From Bacteroidota bacterium (GTDB taxonomy: Bacteria > Bacteroidota > Bacteroidia > Chitinophagales > Chitinophagaceae): a stretch of 64,000 nucleotides of DNA. Below, in pieces: positions 19,820 to 30,618 of the stretch; within the stretch, counting starts at the first letter, position 1; every line of letters begins with the position of its first letter. The stretch covers positions 21,456-85,455 of the forward strand of contig JAPLEH010000067.1 of assembly GCA_026391455.1 (NCBI GenBank). The letters are read 5' to 3'. The notes below the pieces were generated by a model, which was given only the letters and a program-made list of their open reading frames with translations, had not been told where the DNA came from and did not search any database. Position numbers and translations under genes: made by a program.

Positions 19820-22800
19820 TTATCTGTATATCACCACGCTGATACCTTTGGTGCTCTTATCGCTGTCGCTGCTCAGGTACAACTGATAGGTACCGCTCGG
19901 TGTGCTGGCCGGCATGGTAACGTTGATCACGTTGCCATAAGCAAGACCTGTAGCCACCTGGGATTTCACCAATTGACCCATGCTGTTGAACACTTTTACA
20001 TTCAGTGAACTATACAAGTCTGTATTCAGACGGATACCGAATGTACCATTGTTCGGAACAGGATATACGATCACCGCAGGATACTGGTTCAGGGTGAGGT
20101 GACGTTCGTTGCATTCATTCACCTGAATTGTACGGGTGATAGCAGAAACGCAACCTGCATTCGTAGCAGTATACGTAACGGCTTTCGGACCATTACCGGC
20201 TACAGACGGTGTAAAGGTAGAACCAGATACACCTGCTCCGCTGAACACACCACCTGCAGGTGTGGCGCTCAGGCTGAAGGCTGCATCAGACTTACATACC
20301 ACGTATACGGGCAGGAAGTTGATAACAGGGAATGCATTCACCGTGAGTACCGCTGCATTGGATGTTACTGATCCGCAACCGGCTGTAACGATCACACGGA
20401 AACGATAACCATTTTGTCCAACCGGTACAGAAGCCTGTGCAAACGATGAAGTGGTAGCACCAGCAATATTGCTGAAAGAAGTACCACCATCCGTACTCAA
20501 CTGCCACTGGTATGAAAGTGTACCAACACCGGTAGTAGCAGCCGCACTGAAAGTAGCACCTGCGCTTTCACAGATCGTTACGTTAGCAGGCTGGGTATTG
20601 ATAGCCGGGAATGTATTTACAGTGAGCAATGCACCGGTAGAGATACCAGGTGTACACACACCGTTTGAGATCACACAACGGTAACGGTTACCATTCAGTG
20701 AAGGCGGAACGCCAGTGATCAGCAGTGTGGGTGAAGTAGCACCAGCGTATACACCACCGTTGGTTAAAACTGTATAAGCACCGCCTGCCACACTTACTTC
20801 CCATTGGTAGTTGAGGCCAGAACCTGCAGCCGTAGTGGTAAAGCTTACGTTGGTAGCTTCGCATACAGTAGCATCCACCGGATTGGTAGCTACGGTGATC
20901 GTTGAATTCACTGTCAGCGTAGCAGCGTTAGTATTTACCGTTCCGCAGGCGTTGGTGATTACACAACGGTATTGGTTACCGTTATCCGTCAGCGTTGTTG
21001 CTGCCAGGTTTAAAGTGGCATTGGTAGCACCTGCAATATTAGTAAATGAAGGTACAGCAGCCGTACTCACCTGCCATTGGAAAGTGGGTGCTGGTGTGCC
21101 TGTAGCAGCAGCCGTGAAGCTAACAGCGCTCCCGGAACATACCGCCTGTGATACAGGGTTGGTCGTTGCAACAGGTGCCACATTTACGGTAAGCGTGGCA
21201 ACATCAGAAGTAGTACTTCCGCACTGCCCTCTTACTATACAACGATATTGTGAACCATTAGAAACTGCCGTAACACCTGGCAATGTAATCGAAGCATTGG
21301 TAGCGCCAAACAGATCCAAAAAGGGTGCGCCTGCCCCGGGTGCAAACTGCCATTGATAGGTACCTGTTGCGGCAACGGTGAATGTTGCATTCGCGCCTGC
21401 GCAAACAGTCGTATTTACAGGTTGCGTAGTGATAACAGGGCCGGCACCAGGATTAATTGTAAAACTCACTACCAGATTTTGCGTGACACCCGGCGCAGGG
21501 CCTGTACCTTGTATGGTTACGTTGTATGTGCCGGGGACTAACGCACCGGTACCATTCAATGAAATGGAAGCGGTACCATTGGCCGTAAAGGTTGAAGGTG
21601 ATACGGTAACATTCGTTCCTGCCGGAGCACCGGAGATGTATGCAACTGTAACTGGTCCGGCATAAGTACCCTGAAAATTCACTGGTACTGTTGCAGTAAT
21701 CGGGCCTGCTGCAGGGCATGCTGCGACACCATTGACAGCCGCACCAAAAGTAAATCCATTGGCAGGTAATGTAACAGTGATTGGTGAGTTATTGATATCA
21801 AAGAAGATATTGCCAACGGCCTCCACTTTCACTCTTCCCTGTGTGGTTAATGTAGTGGGGATTGTGATCGCCTCTGAACCATCATTGGGTGTGCTGGCGA
21901 TCAGTGTGGTAAATGTATTCCCGTTGTCTGTTGACCAGGATATCTTTACATTGACTGTACTGATAGGTGCTGCAGTTGTATTACCAACCGACCAGGTAAG
22001 CGTTTGCGTGGAACCGCCAGCATAGCTTACGGTCGTATTCTGTGAGGTAATCAGGAACGGAGTATACGTGGCGGCGTTGACAGTCACGGTCATATCCTGA
22101 AAGTTAGTCTGACCAACTGCCGTACCATTAAATGGTCTGTTATCACGAACAGTAAGTCTGAAATTAAGCGTACGGCTTACAGAACTTAAAGCTTCGATAT
22201 TAACTCCCGCATCTCCACCGGGAAGTGGCCCTGTCAGGTTTGCTCCTGTAAGGATGGTAGACAAACGGGGCAACAACCGTGTTCCTGAAATGGTCGCAGG
22301 CCAGGTGATCCAGTTTGGTCCGGTAAGTTTGGTTTCGCTTGCCACACTGTTTGCACCGTTCTGCCCGGTACCATCATCATTTTGTTCCCAGCAATAGGTC
22401 AGTATATCTCCGGCATCTGCATCTGTGGCAGTACCGGTCAAAGCAAAGGGTGTGGAAGGAGGAATCGTGTAATTGGTCAATGCAGCTACAACCGGAGTTG
22501 CATTAATACCAGCCAGTGAAGTTGTAACAGGACAGGCTTTAGTGGCCAGATTGTTTTGTATCTGCTGTATGGACGCCTGATGGAATACATCAATGGAATG
22601 AGGTGCCACATCCCGCGAAGTGATACCGGCATAACCCATAATGGTGATTCCGGAACCTACTTCTTTGTTCACACCGAATGGTTCAATGTTATGTGAGAAC
22701 GTATGGTTTGCTCCAAGTTGGTGCCCCACTTCATGCACCACATAATCAATATCAAAACCGTCACCTGCCGGGGGGAAAGCGGCTGAAGGGTTTACACTAC

Positions 22801-23830
22801 CGGTAGCAGGTGAGGTGATCCCACTGCCCTTTTGTCCATCCTCGCATACACAACCGATACATCCTGCATTGCCGCCTCCGCCGGATGCGCCAAAAAGATG
22901 GCCAATATCATAATAAGCTTCACCAATGATATTCGTCAAAGTGGTTTGCAGGCTGCCATTCCAGCTTGCTGGAGGTGATACTGCACTTACTACCGTAGCA
23001 TAGGGATCGGTAGCAGGATTATAAAAGATCACCGCTGTGGTATTGGCGATCAGATTCAGGTGTAAGGCCAGATCCTTTTCATACACTCCGTTACACCGTG
23101 TCATCGTATTATTGAAAGCCGTCAATACAATAGTTTGGTCAGCACCCGTTCCGGCGGTAGTGGCTCCAAAAAAATTGGCATATTCACCGGTACAGGATTG
23201 AGCAAGGCGCATCGTCCTCAACTTCCCATCACTATTCTCGGGCCTTAATACACCAGCAACCTGTGCCTGAATCCCTTCAGCCATATGTTGTTCGGGCGTT
23301 GAACAATTCCAATGAATAGTTCCAGTCTTATGTTCTGAAACAAATACCGCATAAATAGTATGATCTGCAGAATATGCTTCAATGAATTCATTGGGTCTTC
23401 CGTTTGTTCTGAAAACCATCGTTTGAATCCCTGATGGAGCAATACTGATCTTTAATAATGATCCCGGATCGCTAAGGCTCCGGCCCGAAAAAGCTCTGAT
23501 CGCCGGAAACCTGAACTGTAGAGCCGGTTCAAAATTGGAAGCCTCGAAAACCTGAAACTTCTCAAACTCCCCCAACGTATTGGGTAAATAAATAACGGTT
23601 GATTCCACTCCTCCCCTGTCAGTTATTGCATACAACTGATTTTTAAACACATCATTGTTTAATTGAAACAGTTTAAACTGCCTTGGAAAAGAAGCCCTCG
23701 TCACCAGTTTATCTTTGGTGATCCCGTTAGAATCACTGCGCAGCTCCCAATAATTTTGCTGAGCGGCAACAGTCAATGAAACACAACATGCCATGAAAAT
23801 AGCCAATAAACTTTTGTACAATTTTCTCAT
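19820..23830 (-). CDS. Secreted zinc metalloprotease with Ig-like repeats and T9SS tail (copy 2 of 3), 1336 aa
   Basis: The architecture is that of copy 1. A signal peptide ends SLTVAAQ near residue 24, a prodomain carries FEASNFEPALQFRFPAIRAF, and the catalytic domain has HEVGHQLGANH at 366-376, Met-turn TIMGYAG and a CIGCVC cluster. A PATDADAGDILTYCWEQ-type region, four Ig-like repeats with YQWQ cores and a type A sorting domain follow. It has a short insertion before the zinc motif (about 335-357, rich in P, A and G) and a Cys in TRCNG. The prodomain is clearly diverged from copies 1 and 3, while the last 500 residues are almost the same as copy 3. It has its own terminator. Confidence 0.88.
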   Translation of the reverse strand: MRKLYKSLLAIFMACCVSLTVAAQQNYWELRSDSNGITKDKLVTRASFPRQFKLFQLNNDVFKNQLYAITDRGGVESTVIYLPNTLGEFEKFQVFEASNFEPALQFRFPAIRAFSGRSLSDPGSLLKISIAPSGIQTMVFRTNGRPNEFIEAYSADHTIYAVFVSEHKTGTIHWNCSTPEQHMAEGIQAQVAGVLRPENSDGKLRTMRLAQSCTGEYANFFGATTAGTGADQTIVLTAFNNTMTRCNGVYEKDLALHLNLIANTTAVIFYNPATDPYATVVSAVSPPASWNGSLQTTLTNIIGEAYYDIGHLFGASGGGGNAGCIGCVCEDGQKGSGITSPATGSVNPSAAFPPAGDGFDIDYVVHEVGHQLGANHTFSHNIEPFGVNKEVGSGITIMGYAGITSRDVAPHSIDVFHQASIQQIQNNLATKACPVTTSLAGINATPVVAALTNYTIPPSTPFALTGTATDADAGDILTYCWEQNDDGTGQNGANSVASETKLTGPNWITWPATISGTRLLPRLSTILTGANLTGPLPGGDAGVNIEALSSVSRTLNFRLTVRDNRPFNGTAVGQTNFQDMTVTVNAATYTPFLITSQNTTVSYAGGSTQTLTWSVGNTTAAPISTVNVKISWSTDNGNTFTTLIASTPNDGSEAITIPTTLTTQGRVKVEAVGNIFFDINNSPITVTLPANGFTFGAAVNGVAACPAAGPITATVPVNFQGTYAGPVTVAYISGAPAGTNVTVSPSTFTANGTASISLNGTGALVPGTYNVTIQGTGPAPGVTQNLVVSFTINPGAGPVITTQPVNTTVCAGANATFTVAATGTYQWQFAPGAGAPFLDLFGATNASITLPGVTAVSNGSQYRCIVRGQCGSTTSDVATLTVNVAPVATTNPVSQAVCSGSAVSFTAAATGTPAPTFQWQVSTAAVPSFTNIAGATNATLNLAATTLTDNGNQYRCVITNACGTVNTNAATLTVNSTITVATNPVDATVCEATNVSFTTTAAGSGLNYQWEVSVAGGAYTVLTNGGVYAGATSPTLLITGVPPSLNGNRYRCVISNGVCTPGISTGALLTVNTFPAINTQPANVTICESAGATFSAAATTGVGTLSYQWQLSTDGGTSFSNIAGATTSSFAQASVPVGQNGYRFRVIVTAGCGSVTSNAAVLTVNAFPVINFLPVYVVCKSDAAFSLSATPAGGVFSGAGVSGSTFTPSVAGNGPKAVTYTATNAGCVSAITRTIQVNECNERHLTLNQYPAVIVYPVPNNGTFGIRLNTDLYSSLNVKVFNSMGQLVKSQVATGLAYGNVINVTMPASTPSGTYQLYLSSDSDKSTKGISVVIYR
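19970..20068 (-). repeat. 99-bp near-identical 3' segment, copy 2
   Basis: This is the same segment as 15638-15736 and 24318-24416. It carries the single differing base (CTATAC for CTGTAC on the plus strand). Confidence 0.9.
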
Positions 23831-24111
23831 ATCAAAACTGTTTAGTCAAAGTGAAAAACTGGCAGGTTAAACCCCGCACAGCTATCACCACAAAGGGTTA
23901 AAAAAATGATAGAACATCTGTTATAACCTGACTAAAGTAATAGAAATTAATATGCAGAAAAGGGTGAGAAGGGCGAAGCTACCCGTATAAATTTTGTAAA
24001 AAACACAACTGATCTTTAAAAACAAAACTCATTTTTAAGTATTTATTCATAGAAGAAATGCTACACAAACAAATTGTTGAACGTTGATTTTTTTTTGTGA
24101 AAATACCCCAC
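23831..24111. other. Gene-free spacer between metalloprotease copies 2 and 3
   Basis: The spacer is AT-rich with no open frame I can support and no repeat shared with the other metalloprotease spacers. It presumably holds the promoter of copy 2; TACTTTAG on the minus strand near 23930 is only a weak -7 candidate. Confidence 0.4.
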
Positions 24112-24146
24112 AAAAAAAATCCCGCTCCGGAAAACCGGAGCGGGAT
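24112..24146 (-). terminator. Terminator of metalloprotease copy 3
   Basis: A perfect 12-bp stem, ATCCCGCTCCGG/CCGGAGCGGGAT, with an AAAA loop is followed by a T run on the minus strand. Confidence 0.9.
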
Positions 24147-24167
24147 GTATAAATTAGAATCTATTGA

Positions 24168-27100
24168 TTATTTGTAGATCACAATACTGATTCCTTTAGT
24201 AGACTTATCGCTGTCGCTGCTCAGGTACAACTGATAAGTACCGCTCGGTGTGCTGGCCGGCATGGTAACGTTGATCACGCTGCCATAAGCAAGACCAGTA
24301 GACACCTGGGATTTCACCAATTGACCCATGCTGTTGAACACTTTTACATTCAGTGAACTGTACAAGTCTGTATTCAGACGGATACCGAATGTACCATTGT
24401 TCGGAACAGGATATACGATCACAGCAGGATACTGATTCAGCGTGAGGTGACGCTCACCACACTCATTCACCTGAATAGTACGGGTGATGGCAGATACGCA
24501 ACCTGCATTCGTAGCAGTATACGTAACGGCTTTCGGACCATTACCTGCTACAGAAGGTGTAAAGGTAGAACCAGATACACCCGCTCCGCTGAACACACCA
24601 CCTGCAGGTGTTGCACTCAGACTGAAGGCAGCATCAGACTTACATACCACGTAAACGGGCAGGAAGTTGATCACAGGGAATGCATTCACAGTAAGAACCG
24701 CTGCAGTGGATGTTACCGATCCGCAACCGGCTGTAACGATCACACGGAAACGATAGCCATTCTGACCTACTGGTACAGAAGCCTGGGCAAACGATGAAGT
24801 AGTGGCACCGGCGATATTACCATAAGTGGTACCGCCATCTGTGCTCACCTGCCACTGATAGCTCAGTGTACCCACACCGGTAGTAGCAGCCACGCTGAAG
24901 GTAGCACCTGCGCCTTCGCAGATTGTTACGTTAGCAGGCTGTGTATTGATAGCCGGGAAGGTATTTACAGTCAATAATGCACCGGTAGAGATACCAGGTG
25001 TACATACACCATTGGAGATCACACAACGGTAACGGTTACCATTCAGTGAAGGCGGAACGCCTGTGATCAGCAGTGTGGGTGAAGTAGCACCAGAGTACAC
25101 ACCACCATTAGTTACGTTATTGTAAGGACCAGCCGCAACGCTCACCTGCCATTGGTAGGTAAGGCCGGAACCGGCAGCAGCAGTACTGAAGCTGATATTA
25201 GTGGCTTCGCACACAGTAGCATCAACCGGGTTGGTAGATACAGTGATGGAAGAATTCACTGTCAGCGTAGCCGGAGTGGTATTTACAGATCCGCACACGT
25301 TGGTCAGTACACAACGGTATTGATTACCATTATCTGCCAGCGCTGCAGAAGCAATAGTATATGTAGCATTGGTAGCACCTGCAATATTGGTAAAGGCAGG
25401 AACAGCCAGTGTACTCACCTGCCATTGGAAGGTAGGTGCAGGTGTACCTGTACCAGCAGCAGTAAAGCTTACCGCACTTCCGGAACATACCGCCTGTGAT
25501 ACAGGGTTAGTTGTAGCAGCAGGAGCCACATTCACGGTAAGCGTAGCAGCATTTGAATTCGTGCTTCCGCACTGACCGGATACTACGCAACGGTATTGAT
25601 TACCACTCTGTGCAGGAGTAACAGCAGTCAATGTTAAGGTAGCAGCAGTAGCACCTGGAATATTGGTAAATGCAGGAACAGCCGCAGTGCTCACCTGCCA
25701 CTGATACGTACCAGTAGCAATAACAGCAAAAGAGGCATTGTTACCAGAACATACAGCAATACTTACCGGCTGACCGGTAATAGCAGGACCAGAACCGGGG
25801 TTCACGGTAAAGCTAACCACAGCAGTCTGAGTAGTACCGGGAGCAGGTCCTGTACCTTGTACAGTTACGTTATATGTACCAGGAGCCAGTGCACCTGTGC
25901 CGCTCAATGAAACAGTAGCAGTACCATTGGCAGTAAAGGATGCGGGTGACACTGTTACAGTAGTACCGGCAGGAGCACCAGACAGGTAAGCAACAGCAAC
26001 AGGACCTGTATAGGTACCCTGGAAGTTAACAGGTACAGTTGCATTAATCGGACCGGCAGCAGGACAAGCGGCAGAGCCGTTGGTCGGTGTACCGAATGTA
26101 TAACCGTTCACCGGCAATGTAACAGTGATAGCGGCATTGTTAATATCGAAGAAGATATTGCCAATGGCTTCCACCCTAATACGGCCTTGTGTAGTAATGG
26201 TTGAAGGTACAGTGAAAGTTTCCGTACCATCGTTCGCTGTACTGGCTATGAGCGTGGTGAACGTAGCACCATTATCTGTTGACCAGGAAATACGCACGTT
26301 AGCCACACTCAGCGGAGCTGCAGTGGTGTTGCCTACAGACCAGGTTACGGTTTGAGTGGTACCACCCGCATAGCTTACCGCAGCGTTTTGTGAGGTAATC
26401 AGGAAGGGAGTAAAGTTAGTGGCATCCACTGTAACAACCATATCCTGGAAATTCGTCTGACCAACAGCCGTACCATTATAAGGACGGTTATCACGTGCAG
26501 TTAGACGGAAATTCAATGTACGGTTTACATTGCTCAATGCTTCGATGTTTGCAATCGCATCTCCACCGGGAAGCGGACCTGTAATGTTGGCTCCGGTAAG
26601 GATGGTTGACAGACGGGGCATCAGCCTGGTGGGTGATGTAGTAGCGGGGAAACTGAGCCAGTTTGGACCAGTGGGTTTGTTTTCACGGGCCACACTGTTA
26701 TTTCCAGTTTGTCCCACACCATCATCATTTTGCTCCCAGCAATATGTCAGCACATCACCAGCATCGGCATCAGTAGCAGAACCGGTCAGTGCAAATGGCG
26801 TGGAGGGAGGAATGGTATAGTTGGTCAATGCAGCTACAACCGGAGTGGCATTAATACCAGCCTGGTTGGTAGTGATCGGACAGGTCTTACCCACCATATT
26901 CGCCTGAATTTGCTGTATAGTAGCCTGATGGAAGATATCAATAGAGTGAGGAGCAACGTCCTGCGCAGTGATACCAGCATAACCCATGATAGTGATACCG
27001 GAACCTACTTCCTTGTTAACACCTGTACCCTCGGTACTCATGGAGAAAGTGTGGTTACCACCCAATTGGTGTCCTACTTCATGCGCCACATAGTCAATAT

Positions 27101-28175
27101 CGAAGTTATCACCCTGGGGAATACCATCCGCAGGAGAAGTGATACCTCTTCCTTTGGTAGCTCCGTTACCGCTGGCAACGCCATCCACACAAACACAACC
27201 AATACAACCAGCGTTTCCGCCACCACCTGAAGCACCAAACATATGACCAATATCATATGCAGCGTTATTCACAGCAATGGGTGTTGCAGCACCTGTGAGT
27301 GTAGTATTCAATGCAATTTGTAATTCTGTATTCCAGTTTCCAAGAGCAGAATAAGGATCAGTAGCCGGATTATAATAAATCACATTCACTGATTCTGGAA
27401 CAAGATTCAGATGTATCGCAAGGTCTTTCTCATAGCAACCATTACAACGGGTAAGCGTTGCATTGTAAGCTGCCAATACAAGGGCTACCTGAGCAGAACT
27501 GGTAGCACCAAAGAAGTTAGCATACTCACCGTTACAGGATTGTGCAAGACGCATCGTCTTTAACTGACCGTTATTTGCTTCCGGACGACCGGCTGCATTT
27601 ACGCGGTTGTTCAATCCGGTAGCCATCGTTTCATCAGCAGTGGAGCATACCCAGGGTAATGCGCCTTTTGCACGCTGTGATTTAAATACAGCATACACCG
27701 TGTGATCCTGTGAATAAGGCTCGATGTACTCATTGGGTTTGGAACCGTTACGGAATACCATGGTTTGGATTCCCTGCGGTGAAATGCTTATTTTAAGCAT
27801 AGCTCCGGGATCATCTAATGCTTTTCCTGAATATGCACGAATCTCAGGAAATCTTGCCTGCAGGGCAGGTTCGAAGTTAGATGCTTCCCATACTTCAAAA
27901 CGTTCGGTTACACCATCCGCATTGGGAAGAGTAATAACGGTAGAACGCTGACGGGCCTCATTGCCTACAATGGAAAATAATTGTTGCCGGAGTGGTTCAA
28001 TATTCAATTGGAATAATTTGAACTCTTTCGGGAAAGAGACTCTCGCTACTGCCTTATCAGTCGGCAAGCCACCGATATCCGTGCGGGATGACCAGTATTG
28101 GCCCTGAGCAGATGCAGTAAATGAAATACAACCGACCATTAAAATAGCCAGTAAATTTTTGTACAATTTACTCAT
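24168..28175 (-). CDS. Secreted zinc metalloprotease with Ig-like repeats and T9SS tail (copy 3 of 3), 1335 aa
   Basis: A signal peptide ends FTASAQ near residue 24. The prodomain carries WEASNFEPALQARFPEIRAY, the catalytic domain has HEVGHQLGGNH at 365-375, TIMGYAG and CIGCVC, and the linker, four Ig-like repeats and type A sorting domain follow as in the other copies. Its prodomain is closest to copy 1 and its C-terminal half is closest to copy 2, which suggests exchange between copies. The catalytic region has an insertion near 290-300 (TLTGAATPIAVNN) and a second Cys in TRCNGCYEK. As the most upstream gene in transcription it has its own spacer, and each copy has its own terminator, so the three are probably separate units. 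Confidence 0.88.
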   Translation of the reverse strand: MSKLYKNLLAILMVGCISFTASAQGQYWSSRTDIGGLPTDKAVARVSFPKEFKLFQLNIEPLRQQLFSIVGNEARQRSTVITLPNADGVTERFEVWEASNFEPALQARFPEIRAYSGKALDDPGAMLKISISPQGIQTMVFRNGSKPNEYIEPYSQDHTVYAVFKSQRAKGALPWVCSTADETMATGLNNRVNAAGRPEANNGQLKTMRLAQSCNGEYANFFGATSSAQVALVLAAYNATLTRCNGCYEKDLAIHLNLVPESVNVIYYNPATDPYSALGNWNTELQIALNTTLTGAATPIAVNNAAYDIGHMFGASGGGGNAGCIGCVCVDGVASGNGATKGRGITSPADGIPQGDNFDIDYVAHEVGHQLGGNHTFSMSTEGTGVNKEVGSGITIMGYAGITAQDVAPHSIDIFHQATIQQIQANMVGKTCPITTNQAGINATPVVAALTNYTIPPSTPFALTGSATDADAGDVLTYCWEQNDDGVGQTGNNSVARENKPTGPNWLSFPATTSPTRLMPRLSTILTGANITGPLPGGDAIANIEALSNVNRTLNFRLTARDNRPYNGTAVGQTNFQDMVVTVDATNFTPFLITSQNAAVSYAGGTTQTVTWSVGNTTAAPLSVANVRISWSTDNGATFTTLIASTANDGTETFTVPSTITTQGRIRVEAIGNIFFDINNAAITVTLPVNGYTFGTPTNGSAACPAAGPINATVPVNFQGTYTGPVAVAYLSGAPAGTTVTVSPASFTANGTATVSLSGTGALAPGTYNVTVQGTGPAPGTTQTAVVSFTVNPGSGPAITGQPVSIAVCSGNNASFAVIATGTYQWQVSTAAVPAFTNIPGATAATLTLTAVTPAQSGNQYRCVVSGQCGSTNSNAATLTVNVAPAATTNPVSQAVCSGSAVSFTAAGTGTPAPTFQWQVSTLAVPAFTNIAGATNATYTIASAALADNGNQYRCVLTNVCGSVNTTPATLTVNSSITVSTNPVDATVCEATNISFSTAAAGSGLTYQWQVSVAAGPYNNVTNGGVYSGATSPTLLITGVPPSLNGNRYRCVISNGVCTPGISTGALLTVNTFPAINTQPANVTICEGAGATFSVAATTGVGTLSYQWQVSTDGGTTYGNIAGATTSSFAQASVPVGQNGYRFRVIVTAGCGSVTSTAAVLTVNAFPVINFLPVYVVCKSDAAFSLSATPAGGVFSGAGVSGSTFTPSVAGNGPKAVTYTATNAGCVSAITRTIQVNECGERHLTLNQYPAVIVYPVPNNGTFGIRLNTDLYSSLNVKVFNSMGQLVKSQVSTGLAYGSVINVTMPASTPSGTYQLYLSSDSDKSTKGISIVIYK
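24318..24416 (-). repeat. 99-bp near-identical 3' segment, copy 3
   Basis: The sequence is identical to 15638-15736 over 99 bp and has one difference from 19970-20068. Confidence 0.9.
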
Positions 28176-28294
28176 AATTAAAAGTGTTTAAGTTATAAAA
28201 TGTAACCTGGCAGTTACATGCACTTACCTGTTTTAGGCAAATACGCCTTAAAAGTAAGAAGTTTTACTATTATGGCAATCGGGAATTTTAACAA

Positions 28295-28323
28295 TAAAAA
28301 AATCCCGCCGTATGGCGGGATTT
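28295..28323 (-). terminator. Terminator of the groES-groEL operon
   Basis: The stem AAATCCCGCC/GGCGGGATTT with loop GTAT lies 28 bp past the groEL stop. A T run follows on the minus strand. Confidence 0.88.
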
Positions 28324-28350
28324 GTATTGTAAATACTCTTAATATAAGGA

Positions 28351-30063
<1,713 letters not shown>

Positions 30064-30084
30064 TCACATCTCCAAATTTCCAAA

Positions 30085-30366
30085 TTATACAATCGCGAGA
30101 ATATCAGATTCTCTCATAATGAGGAAGTCTTCCCCGTCGATCTGAATTTCCGTACCGGCATACTTACCATATAATACGGTATCGCCTGTTTTAACGGTAA
30201 CCGGCTCATCTTTTTTGCCGGGCCCTGCTGCGATTACCACGCCACGCTGGGGCTTTTCTTTAGCTGTATCAGGAATGATGATTCCGCCTGCTGTTTTCTC
30301 TTCAGCAGCCGCGGCCTTTACGATTACCCGGTCATGCAGTGGGGTAACATTCACTTTCTTAGCCAT
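30085..30366 (-). CDS. groS: Co-chaperonin GroES (10 kDa)
   Basis: The 93-aa protein has the typical sequence [11 protein letters not shown], the mobile loop [21 protein letters not shown], and [27 protein letters not shown]. The ATG at 30366 gives the canonical [13 protein letters not shown] start. A longer in-frame start at 30480 would add 38 unrelated residues overlapping the likely promoter, so I reject it. It caps GroEL rings. It is the first gene of groESL. Confidence 0.97.
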   Translation of the reverse strand: MAKKVNVTPLHDRVIVKAAAAEEKTAGGIIIPDTAKEKPQRGVVIAAGPGKKDEPVTVKTGDTVLYGKYAGTEIQIDGEDFLIMRESDILAIV

Positions 30367-30436
30367 AGTCGTATTGATTTTGTGTTTTTTGGAGATTTTA
30401 TTTACCATTTCCCACCAGGCTCCTGCCGGCGGGCGC

Positions 30437-30472
30437 CGAAGGTACAGGAAATACCATGCCGCCGTTACCAAA
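30437..30472 (-). promoter_or_regulatory. Possible groES promoter
   Basis: On the minus strand TTTG is separated by 24 bp from TACCTTCG (one mismatch to TAnnTTTG), about 70 bp before the groES start. Spacing is slightly long. No CIRCE inverted repeat is seen. Confidence 0.3.
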
Positions 30473-30570
30473 AAAGACAAAATTTCAGATTCTCCCCTTT
30501 ATTATGCATTTGTACACAAATGGGACTGACAGGAAAGACAATTTTTCATAAAAAAAACCGGGGGCTGACA

Positions 30571-30595
30571 AAAAAGGCCCCGGAAAACCGGGGCC
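30571..30595 (-). terminator. Terminator of the BNR-repeat protein gene
   Basis: The stem GGCCCCGG/CCGGGGCC with AAAA loop is followed by TTTTTTG on the minus strand, 23 bp past the stop codon. Confidence 0.88.
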
Positions 30596-30618
30596 CTGAT
30601 AAAGTCTTAGTGACCATT

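Noticed and set aside
20811..21356. Open frame of 181 codons on the plus strand inside metalloprotease copy 2
   Set aside because: It lies wholly antisense to the Ig-repeat region, and similar antisense frames recur in the other copies; its Val/Ala-rich product reflects the Thr/Val-rich sense codons.
30367..30480. 38-residue N-terminal extension of GroES
   Set aside because: It has no counterpart in the family and overlaps the likely promoter.
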